From Lentisphaerota bacterium (GTDB lineage Bacteria; Verrucomicrobiota; Kiritimatiellia; RFP12; UBA3636): DNA of 6,045 nt. This document shows, piece after piece, positions 1 through 5,526 of the stretch. How positions within the stretch are numbered: position 1 is the first letter of the stretch; the number at the start of each line of letters is the position of its first letter. The notes under the pieces were generated by a model that was not told the DNA's origin, did not search any database, and saw only the letters and a list, made by a program, of their open reading frames with translations. The stretch lies in assembly GCA_012511845.1 (NCBI GenBank), contig JAAZFF010000179.1, forward strand, positions 1-6,045. The letters are read 5' to 3'. A program made the translations under genes and the position numbers.

Positions 1-2
1 GA

Positions 3-1052
3 ATTGTACGTTGCTTGTGGTTTGAGTATGGTGTCCTCCATATATTCGGCATAAAATACGGATTGGAAGGCTTCATACCATCCTATGGGCATGAACCGTT
101 AATACTGGATCCGGATGTTGTTGACGATATTCATCATGAAGGCGGAACAATTCTCGGCAGTTCTCGCGGAGCTCAGGATACGAGGCAAATTGTAAATACT
201 CTGGCACGTTTGAATCTTAATATCCTCTTCTGCATTGGCGGTGACGGAACACTACGGGCTGCCCATGATATTGCCGAAGAGGCGAAGCGGAATAATTTGA
301 AGATAAGTGTTATCGGAGTGCCCAAGACCATTGATAATGATCTGGCTTTTATTGGACGCAGCTTTGGTTTTGAAACTGCAGTTTATGCTTCCGGACCAGT
401 GATTACCGCAGCACACATTGAAGCAAAAGGTGCTTACAATGGCGTGGGACTCGTAAAATTAATGGGCAGGGACTCAGGCTTTATTGCAGCTTACTCATGC
501 CTGGCGAACTCTGTTGTGAATATGTGCCTGATTCCTGAAGAACCATTTGAGCTTGAGGGCGAACATGGTGTGCTTACAGCTCTGGAGCGCAGATTCAGCA
601 TAGGTAAAACTCATGCTGTTGTCGTGGTGGCGGAAGGAGCCGGACAGGAACATATAGATAATGAGGAGGTAAGACGTGATCCTTCAGGAAATGTTCGCAA
701 GAAGGATATCGGTGAGTTTTTAAAGAGCAGGATAGAAAGCTATTTTGCTGAAAAAAATGAAAGTGTAACAGTTAAGTATTTTGATCCCAGTTATAGTATC
801 CGCAGTGTGCCGGCCTGCGGTACGGATGCGATTCTATGCTATACACTGGCGAAAAATGCTGTTCATGCAGCAATGGCAGGACGCTCCGACTGCGTTATAG
901 GGCAATGTGCCGGAGTATATATGCACGTTCCGATCGCCCTTGCAACAATAGAACGACAGAAGATTGATGTTAATGGAATGCTCTGGCAATCAGTTGTTGA
1001 TGCAACTCGTCAGGGCGAATATATGGGGTTCGAGCCGCTTGTACACAAATAA
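3..1052 (+). CDS. pfkA: ATP-type 6-phosphofructokinase (PfkA superfamily, group X-like), 5'-truncated by window edge
   Basis: Phosphorylates fructose 6-phosphate to fructose 1,6-bisphosphate in the cytoplasm, the committed step of glycolysis. The reading frame is open to the window edge. The codons before the TTG at 15 (I-V-R-C) continue the conserved helix before the 'YG.EG' segment, so that TTG is not the start and the N-terminus with the first glycine-rich nucleotide loop lies upstream. Numbered from that TTG, visible motifs are GGT.LGSSRG (43-52), GGDGT (75-79, bases 237-251), PKTIDND with the catalytic aspartates (103-109, bases 321-341), MGRDSGF (150-156), PEEPFELEGE (174-183) and AEGAGQ (206-211). 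Glycine in GGDGT, where pyrophosphate enzymes carry aspartate, indicates ATP. Lysine in PKTIDND, where E. coli PfkA has glycine, is typical of the plant/trypanosome-like group X enzymes, which use ATP. The stop at 1050-1052 is followed 7 bases later by a second sugar-phosphate kinase. The family call is firm; phosphoryl-donor use is inferred from two residues. Confidence 0.93.
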   Translation: MVRCLWFEYGVLHIFGIKYGLEGFIPSYGHEPLILDPDVVDDIHHEGGTILGSSRGAQDTRQIVNTLARLNLNILFCIGGDGTLRAAHDIAEEAKRNNLKISVIGVPKTIDNDLAFIGRSFGFETAVYASGPVITAAHIEAKGAYNGVGLVKLMGRDSGFIAAYSCLANSVVNMCLIPEEPFELEGEHGVLTALERRFSIGKTHAVVVVAEGAGQEHIDNEEVRRDPSGNVRKKDIGEFLKSRIESYFAEKNESVTVKYFDPSYSIRSVPACGTDAILCYTLAKNAVHAAMAGRSDCVIGQCAGVYMHVPIALATIERQKIDVNGMLWQSVVDATRQGEYMGFEPLVHK

Positions 1053-1059
1053 TGCGCAC

Positions 1060-2007
1060 ATGTGTTCCTTCTCAACAATAACTCTTGCTCCTGCAGAGGA
1101 TATTTGCTTCAGGCTTGCTTCATTTCCAAAACCGGGAGACGTCATAAAGGTGTCAGCGGAAACTGTGACCCCCGGTGGCAAGGGACTGAATGTGGCACGG
1201 TGGCTTTCCGGAAGAGGGCATAATGTGCGAGCATCAGGTCTTTTGGGGAGCGATAATGAAGAATCCTTCATGGAAATGATGGCAGAATACGGGATTGAAG
1301 ACTTCATGAAACGTATTGATGGCGCTACGAGAGCAAATGCCATGTTTGTTTCACCGGAAGGAATGTTTAAAATAAATAAAAATGCATTCCCAAACTTGTC
1401 AGACAATGACTGGAGTTATGAGCAGCTTGTAAAGCCGTGCATTGAAGGATCTGATATATGCATTCTGGCAGGTTCTCTTCCATACAATATGCCACAGGAT
1501 GCTTATGCAGAGATTATTGTGCTGTTGCGTAGTGCAGGTGTGACCGCGGTGCTTGATACTTCTGGAGAAGCCCTCAAGTATGGGGTTGCGGTGCAACCAT
1601 GCATGATTAAACCTAATAGAGAGGAATGCTCGGAACTTCTCAAGCGTTCGATAGCATCAGATGAGGATTTCCGAGATGCTGCCCTGGAGCTTCTCGACAG
1701 TTGTGAGTGCGTTATCATATCAGACGGAGCCGGCGGCAGTTGGTTTGGATTCAGAGAATTGCTTTGCAAAAGTGTGTACCATGTCAGTTCCCCGGAAGTT
1801 GAGGTACTGGATACTACGGCGGCAGGTGATGCGCTTTTGGCAGAATTCTGCCATCACTATTTTCCCGGGCGGCAGGTCAGTGAAGAAGCAATGCGCTACG
1901 CTTCTGCTGCCGGAGCTGCTGCGACTACAGTTTACGGGGCAGAATACCCGCCAATATCGCAAGTGGAGCAGTTGGCACGATATGTAAATGTCAGGAAATT
2001 GAGTTAA
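1060..2007 (+). CDS. PfkB-family sugar-phosphate kinase, 1-phosphofructokinase/tagatose-6-phosphate kinase-like
   Basis: 315 residues, the usual length for FruK/LacC enzymes, which phosphorylate fructose 1-phosphate or tagatose 6-phosphate to the bisphosphate using ATP. Family motifs run in order: LAPAED (9-14, replacing the usual LNPA.D but keeping the sugar-binding aspartate), PGGKGLNVAR (38-47, PfkB signature 1), GATRAN (88-93, the TR.N of FruK/LacC), AGSLP (137-141), KPN (184-186) and DTTAAGDALLAEF (251-263, PfkB signature 2, with catalytic base Asp257 present but the usual first glycine replaced by alanine). The ATG at 1060 is chosen because it places the first beta strand where the family has it. 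The frame is open upstream to an ATG at 964, but that start would add 32 residues overlapping the preceding gene and unlike the family. No Shine-Dalgarno precedes 1060, so reinitiation after the stop at 1052 is likely. The exact substrate cannot be fixed from sequence; a second 6-phosphofructokinase is possible. Confidence 0.88.
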   Translation: MCSFSTITLAPAEDICFRLASFPKPGDVIKVSAETVTPGGKGLNVARWLSGRGHNVRASGLLGSDNEESFMEMMAEYGIEDFMKRIDGATRANAMFVSPEGMFKINKNAFPNLSDNDWSYEQLVKPCIEGSDICILAGSLPYNMPQDAYAEIIVLLRSAGVTAVLDTSGEALKYGVAVQPCMIKPNREECSELLKRSIASDEDFRDAALELLDSCECVIISDGAGGSWFGFRELLCKSVYHVSSPEVEVLDTTAAGDALLAEFCHHYFPGRQVSEEAMRYASAAGAAATTVYGAEYPPISQVEQLARYVNVRKLS

Positions 2008-2043
2008 CAGCCACTTGTTCCCGCACTGCCGCACTTGTCGGGA

Positions 2044-2091
2044 GATCGTACACGTTCACAGCGGAGCGGCACACGTTTTTCGTACACGATC
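2044..2091. repeat. Imperfect inverted repeat containing a 9-base direct repeat
   Basis: Left arm GATCGTACACG (2044-2054) and right arm CGTACACGATC (2081-2091) pair at 9 of 11 positions, with two adjacent mismatches in the middle, around a 26-base loop. The nonamer TCGTACACG also occurs as a direct repeat at 2046-2054 and 2080-2088, with a related CACACG at 2070-2075 between the copies. The loop carries the near-repeat AGCGG/AGCGG (2060-2069). The arrangement resembles short dispersed intergenic palindromes (REP-like elements) or a protein-binding site. Which of these it is cannot be told from one copy. It could also form a stem in transcripts read from either side. Confidence 0.45.
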
Positions 2092-2118
2092 ATGAAAATT
2101 AAACTCGCCCTACCTTCC

Positions 2119-2140
2119 CTGCAACCACGGCGGTTTGCGG
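2119..2140. terminator. Bulged hairpin just past the minus-strand operon; possible weak terminator
   Basis: GCAACC (2121-2126) pairs with GGTTTGC (2132-2138), leaving one T bulged, around the 5-base loop ACGGC. One wobble pair and one C-G pair extend the stem to 2119 and 2140. It begins 4 bases beyond the stop codon of the DUF4380-type gene (2144-2146), a usual terminator position. There is no immediate U-tract in either direction: on the minus strand the next T-rich stretch is about 16-25 bases further on (2093-2102). It may therefore be a processing or 3'-stabilising structure, or chance. Confidence 0.25.
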
Positions 2141-2143
2141 AGA

Positions 2144-3148
2144 TCAATCACTATCCTTTGCAATTTCTGTTAACAGGTTTAAAATCTGATCTTCAGCATC
2201 ACTATCGTTACTAAATGTCAGAAAACGAAATTCAATCGTTTGCTCTGGAGTATCAGTACAGAATTCCACTTCTATATATGCGGAATGCCGGGGCACATCG
2301 TCATCTAAACCGCTGAAGTAAAGCTGAGCCTGCTCCGGTCCTGCAGAATGGTATGGCTCTTCAATAATCCCATTTTTTTGACGAATTACGAAAAAACCCT
2401 TGTCAGTGGGGATTGCCATAATATTTGAATCGAAATTCGTTTTGCCAGACAAGCTATAGCCTGCAAAATCAACGACAACTATATCCGATTCATCAGCAAT
2501 AAGCACTGTTACGGGAAGTTCTGAGTGATCATCGGATGAAACTCCCCATCGCTTTTTGCCCATTAATTTAATGTATACCTTTTGCGGCACGGGCAACTGT
2601 GAAATCGACCAGTTTGTTACGCGGTTTGCCGGCATTGAGTCATCGGGCAAAATTTTATGAAAGTGTGATGACACCAGGACAACATCATTCGATATCGAAA
2701 TTGTTCTATCCAGGTACATTCTCCAGTCATCATCAACTGATGAACGCATAACGATAGTGGAGGCAGTTTGAGTCAGCACTCTATACGGCATGTAGTCAAA
2801 AGTTTTGGGTGGCGGCCATGCGTATCCCGAGATGTCTTCCCATATTTCCTGAGGTCCGGGCCAGGTCTTTTCACCTCCATGGTTTTCCCAGTTCCACATC
2901 ACTTTGTCAGCGTTTTGGTTTTCCCACAGGAGGTTTTCACCGTCTGAACCGTATTGTATAGCTAATAGTCGTCCGCCATATGCAGGATTGACTGTTATGT
3001 TTACTACATCGTTACTCAAGACAACAGCAAGTTTTTCTCTGCCATCGGATTTGCCGGTAGTTTTGCAGGATGACGCAAATAGGAGCAATCCCAGTGCCGG
3101 GAAAAAAACAAAAAAGATTTTAAAACGATTTTTAATACCTGTATTCAT
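2144..3148 (-). CDS. Putative DUF4380-type lipoprotein (galactose-mutarotase-like fold)
   Basis: 334 residues. The N-terminus is basic (N-R-F-K) followed by a hydrophobic stretch (11-24) and ASSC with Cys28, a slightly atypical lipobox since alanine rather than leucine sits at -3. Lysine at +2 predicts outer-membrane sorting. The mature part begins with an early beta segment containing NPAYGGRLLAIQYG (54-67), then ENLLWEN (71-77), HGGEKTWPGPQ (90-100) and WPPPKTFD (111-118). This GG-[ED]-KTWP-PQ ... WPPP pattern is what I associate with the DUF4380 family, whose fold resembles aldose 1-epimerases. I cannot point to the catalytic His/Glu pair of GalM, so enzymatic activity is uncertain; sugar binding is a reasonable alternative. 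The ATG at 3148 is preceded by AAAGGG (3154-3159) with a 5-base spacer, overlapping the stop of the preceding gene. It is the last gene of the minus-strand operon. Confidence 0.78.
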   Translation of the reverse strand: MNTGIKNRFKIFFVFFPALGLLLFASSCKTTGKSDGREKLAVVLSNDVVNITVNPAYGGRLLAIQYGSDGENLLWENQNADKVMWNWENHGGEKTWPGPQEIWEDISGYAWPPPKTFDYMPYRVLTQTASTIVMRSSVDDDWRMYLDRTISISNDVVLVSSHFHKILPDDSMPANRVTNWSISQLPVPQKVYIKLMGKKRWGVSSDDHSELPVTVLIADESDIVVVDFAGYSLSGKTNFDSNIMAIPTDKGFFVIRQKNGIIEEPYHSAGPEQAQLYFSGLDDDVPRHSAYIEVEFCTDTPEQTIEFRFLTFSNDSDAEDQILNLLTEIAKDSD

Positions 3149-3152
3149 ATTA

Positions 3153-3159
3153 TCCCTTT
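3153..3159 (-). promoter_or_regulatory. Ribosome binding site overlapping the preceding stop codon
   Basis: On the minus strand the sequence TAAAGGGATAATATG combines the stop codon of the upstream gene (3160-3158), the Shine-Dalgarno AAAGGG and the start ATG (3148-3146). The spacing is normal and supports both this start and translational coupling of the last two genes. Confidence 0.6.
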
Positions 3160-4141
3160 ATTGAGTCATAAGCATAAGTGCCATTATAGCGTATGTTGTA
3201 TCGTACAGTGCTCTGTCGGAGTACGGGGAGGGGGTGTCTGAGGTGTCCCAGTAGTTGAGACCGCTTTCGGGATCGTTAAGTTGTTGTGCAATGAGTCGAT
3301 TTGCGAGATGGTTGCGCCAGTTGTAGGGCATAAGTGTAGCGTCTTCTATAAGCATTTGCCTGGGCAGCTGCGACACAAGCACGGCAGTAAAAAAAGCTGA
3401 TTCAGGTGATACCGGGTCAGGAATCGGTGTTTTTTTGCCGAATCCGAGATCGAGATGTTTTGACAGCCATCTTGCATGGGCAAGCACATCTTTGCCGGGT
3501 TGCATGCTGCCGGAGATCTCCAGACTGTTCATAAATCTGCATATGGCAGAAATGGCTACCCTCGTTGCAGTAGGTTCCGAATCTTTGAAAATATCGTTTG
3601 CCAATGATGCCCACCTACCCGGAATGCTGATACTGTTTAATTCTGTTGCCAGCAGCCCAATCAGGCGAACCTTCGGGTCTGCCCGGTTCTCGAGCCGTGT
3701 TTTTGTAAGCCGATCGACCAGCTGGCGGTTTTTATTCTGACAATTCTGCGTTAATGAGTAGACCAATGCCATGTACGCAGCTTCTCCATAGTAAATTTCA
3801 TCCCATGGCTTGGAGATGATATCGTCAATCAGCAGACTTGATGCAGAACATGACTCCTCAACTATGGAATTATAAAAATCGGAGTCATCTCCGATTAAGG
3901 CAAGCACAGGAAAAACAGTTGATGTGTTGTCGGCAAGTTTCCACAGACCATTTTCGTCCCGCCTTTGTATGAGCGTGTGGCGGCATCGCTCAATTGTTGC
4001 AAAAGTTTCTCTCAAAATGGATTCAGGGAGCGAGCTCTGTTCGCTTCTCAATACAACAATATGAGATGGTCCCGCTGCGTGGCAGAGTGCGGACCCTGCC
4101 ACCATGCAGGCAAATACTACAGCAGCCAGCTTAATCCTCAT
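3158..4141 (-). CDS. Secreted helical protein, possible alpha/alpha-toroid (terpenoid-cyclase-like) fold
   Basis: 327 residues, not assigned to a named family. Residues 1-23 form a typical signal peptide: basic M-R-I-K, a hydrophobic core and likely cleavage after the A-A at 22-23. The cysteine at 20 is not in a lipobox. The remainder looks all-helical. Two segments resemble the repeat of alpha/alpha toroids: I-Q-R-R-D-E-N-G-L-W (58-67) followed by a helix T-V-F-P-V-L-A-L, and a C-terminal Q-Q-L-N-D-P-E-S-G-L-N-Y-W-D-T (286-300) followed by T-T-Y-A-I-M-A-L-M-L. In toroid proteins a 'Q..DG.W ... T..A...L' unit of this kind recurs. That is a fold-level resemblance only; the acidic DxDD of squalene-hopene cyclase is absent, so cyclase activity is not suggested. 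The start is ATG 4141, which overlaps the upstream PEGA gene by 11 bases. An in-frame TTG at 4159 would precede the signal peptide and is less likely. No strong ribosome site precedes the ATG, so coupling is expected. Confidence 0.72.
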   Translation of the reverse strand: MRIKLAAVVFACMVAGSALCHAAGPSHIVVLRSEQSSLPESILRETFATIERCRHTLIQRRDENGLWKLADNTSTVFPVLALIGDDSDFYNSIVEESCSASSLLIDDIISKPWDEIYYGEAAYMALVYSLTQNCQNKNRQLVDRLTKTRLENRADPKVRLIGLLATELNSISIPGRWASLANDIFKDSEPTATRVAISAICRFMNSLEISGSMQPGKDVLAHARWLSKHLDLGFGKKTPIPDPVSPESAFFTAVLVSQLPRQMLIEDATLMPYNWRNHLANRLIAQQLNDPESGLNYWDTSDTPSPYSDRALYDTTYAIMALMLMTQ

Positions 4142-5525
4142 GCCCGGTAATATCTTCAATTATGTTTTCTTCACGTATAAGGCGTATGCCTTTTATGTCT
4201 TGATTGAAGAAGCTTCGTATTACTCCCGGTTCTGTTTCAATCCTGTAGATTTCATCATTTTTATCTACAAAAACTCCCTTATAAACAGCATTCTTTGTTG
4301 TTATTTCAACATCGCGTATAAATTGGCGCCTCAGTGCAACCGTTTCGAGTGTTACGATTTCATCACGCTTGATCTCGATTGTTCTCTTCTCTTCAGCATA
4401 TCCTTTTTTGAAAAAGACAATTTCCTGTCGCCCGATTGGAATGTTTTGCAATTCCAGAGGTTCGGATATTTGGTCAGTTTTATCCTCCTCTGCAATTGTT
4501 GTCCCGAGCTCTTTCCCTCCTGCCAGAACTGTTACACCTGCCGGGGAAGTTTCCAGTATAAGACCTCGGACTTTTGCTGTTAATCGTAACTTCTCTGTTG
4601 ATGCCTGATTGTTTCCGAGAATTACTTTTCTTGCCAGTATTTCATGTGATTCTTTTTCAACACGGAGTCTGTACGTACCCGACGTCAGGTTTTCAAGTGT
4701 AACGGGAGATTCTCCTTTAAACTCATTGTTTACGTATACCCGTGCTCCTTCAGGTATTGTAATGACGGTTAGCTTTGCCGGGATGGGCTTAAGGGGGGTG
4801 TGCAGTGTAAATTTGTCTCCAGCTTCGAGTGATACCTGCTCCTGATACGTTTCATAACCTTCAGCGGTCACAATAACGGTGCTGGATCCTTCAGGGATTT
4901 TTTCGACAGTTACGGGGGTTGTGCCTCGCAGTATTCCGTTTACTGTGACTTCGGCGCCGATAGGTTCTGAGGTGACGTCGAGTGTAGCGGATGAGCTTGC
5001 CAACTCAATATTGAGTCGTTGCGGTCTTCCCGATGTAACATTCAGGTCGAGTCGTTGCGGCTTATAGCCTTCAAGCGACATTTCAACCCTGTATGAGCCG
5101 ATTTGGAGCTCAGGGAGCAGTCTCGGTGTTTCCCCGATGCTTGAACCATCCAGCGTTATTTTTGCACCCGGTGGAGTTGATTTTATGAGCACACAGCTTG
5201 TTACAGGTACCAGGGTAATGTGTTCTGCCAGCGGCATGCCGGTGGCATTGACGTTCATTACATAAGGCTCATAATTTGCCGATTTTACTTCTATCAGATG
5301 GTTGCCGGGCTCCACTGTTGTGGCTAACGGTGTTGCCCCTGCTGCTGCTTTATCGATTATTACCGCTGCTCCCGAAGGTTCTGAAGTAAGTTTAAGCTCA
5401 ATCAATCCTGTGGCCGGTGCAGCCATGAGTGCTGTTATGGTACCCAGTATAAAAATGGAAACAAATACCCGGAGCACTTTCAAGAAAGTATCTTCTGTTT
5501 TATATGTTTTTCCTGTCGGTTTCAT
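4131..5525 (-). CDS. Membrane-anchored or secreted protein with five PEGA repeats
   Basis: 464 residues. Residues 14-36 are a basic-then-hydrophobic signal or anchor (F-L-K-V-L-R ... A-L-M-A-A-P), so the body is expected outside the cytoplasmic membrane; whether it is cleaved is unclear. Five tandem beta-rich PEGA modules follow at about 41-106, 109-176, 179-247, 249-316 and 318-398. Each shows the pattern 'SxPxGAxVxhsgxxxGxTPhxhxxhxxGxxxhxhxxxGYexxxxxV'. Module 5 has an insertion of about a dozen residues (E-E-D-K-T-D) after its G-T. A distinct tail at 401-451 (V-Y-K-G-V-F-V-D ... I-R-S-F-F-N ... I-K-G-I-R-L-I) looks like a small beta domain. PEGA domains are extracytoplasmic and generally regarded as surface or polysaccharide-associated structural modules. 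The ATG at 5525 is preferred over TTG 5564 and ATG 5561 because AGGAG lies 5 bases upstream and the preceding gene stops 1 base away. The 3' end overlaps the next gene. Confidence 0.88.
   Translation of the reverse strand: MKPTGKTYKTEDTFLKVLRVFVSIFILGTITALMAAPATGLIELKLTSEPSGAAVIIDKAAAGATPLATTVEPGNHLIEVKSANYEPYVMNVNATGMPLAEHITLVPVTSCVLIKSTPPGAKITLDGSSIGETPRLLPELQIGSYRVEMSLEGYKPQRLDLNVTSGRPQRLNIELASSSATLDVTSEPIGAEVTVNGILRGTTPVTVEKIPEGSSTVIVTAEGYETYQEQVSLEAGDKFTLHTPLKPIPAKLTVITIPEGARVYVNNEFKGESPVTLENLTSGTYRLRVEKESHEILARKVILGNNQASTEKLRLTAKVRGLILETSPAGVTVLAGGKELGTTIAEEDKTDQISEPLELQNIPIGRQEIVFFKKGYAEEKRTIEIKRDEIVTLETVALRRQFIRDVEITTKNAVYKGVFVDKNDEIYRIETEPGVIRSFFNQDIKGIRLIREENIIEDITGHED
4332..5405 (-). 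repeat. Tandem array of five diverged PEGA modules (protein-level repeat)
   Basis: Approximate module boundaries on the minus strand are 5405-5208, 5201-4998, 4991-4785, 4781-4578 and 4574-4332. Each encodes about 66-81 residues, starting with a strand ending in (T/S)xPxG and ending after a GY(E/K/A)-type turn and a V/L-rich strand. In module 4 the GY turn is replaced by S-H. The modules are diverged at DNA level, with no long identical stretch evident, indicating old duplication rather than a recent unstable repeat. Confidence 0.8.
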
Positions 5526-5526
5526 T

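Larger units (their letters stand above)
2008..2143. other. Intergenic region between convergent gene groups
   Basis: This 136-base gap separates the stop of the PfkB-family gene (plus strand) from the stop of the DUF4380-type gene (minus strand). I see no plausible coding sequence in it. It contains a short TCCCG/CGGGA inverted pair (2019-2023 with 2039-2043, weak), the repeat element at 2044-2091 and the hairpin at 2119-2140, described separately. Transcription from both sides should end here, but no stem directly followed by a T-run is visible on either strand. Confidence 0.8.

Noticed and set aside
15..17. TTG as the start codon of the phosphofructokinase
   Set aside because: The frame is open to the window edge, upstream codons continue family-like sequence, and the protein would lack its N-terminal nucleotide-binding loop. 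The gene is cut by the window.
990..1406. Minus-strand ORF of 138 codons opposite the PfkB-family gene
   Set aside because: It lies wholly antisense to a well-supported kinase, and its translation has no recognisable motif. It is a shadow frame.
2071..2080. T-run ACGTTTTT as an intrinsic terminator for the kinase pair
   Set aside because: No stable stem lies immediately upstream of the five Ts; the inverted repeat arms flank the run instead.
4082..4084. Cysteine 20 of the toroid-like protein as a lipidation site
   Set aside because: The residue before it is leucine, which is not accepted at -1 of a lipobox; an ordinary signal peptidase site follows at the A-A.
4142..4159. TTG at 4159 as start of the toroid-like protein
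   Set aside because: The ATG at 4141 gives a cleaner signal peptide and a short coupled overlap; the TTG has no ribosome site and would add six residues before the basic N-terminus.
4104..4583. Plus-strand ORF of 159 codons opposite the PEGA gene
   Set aside because: It is antisense to two supported genes. The Cys/Phe-rich translation is typical of a reverse-complement artefact.
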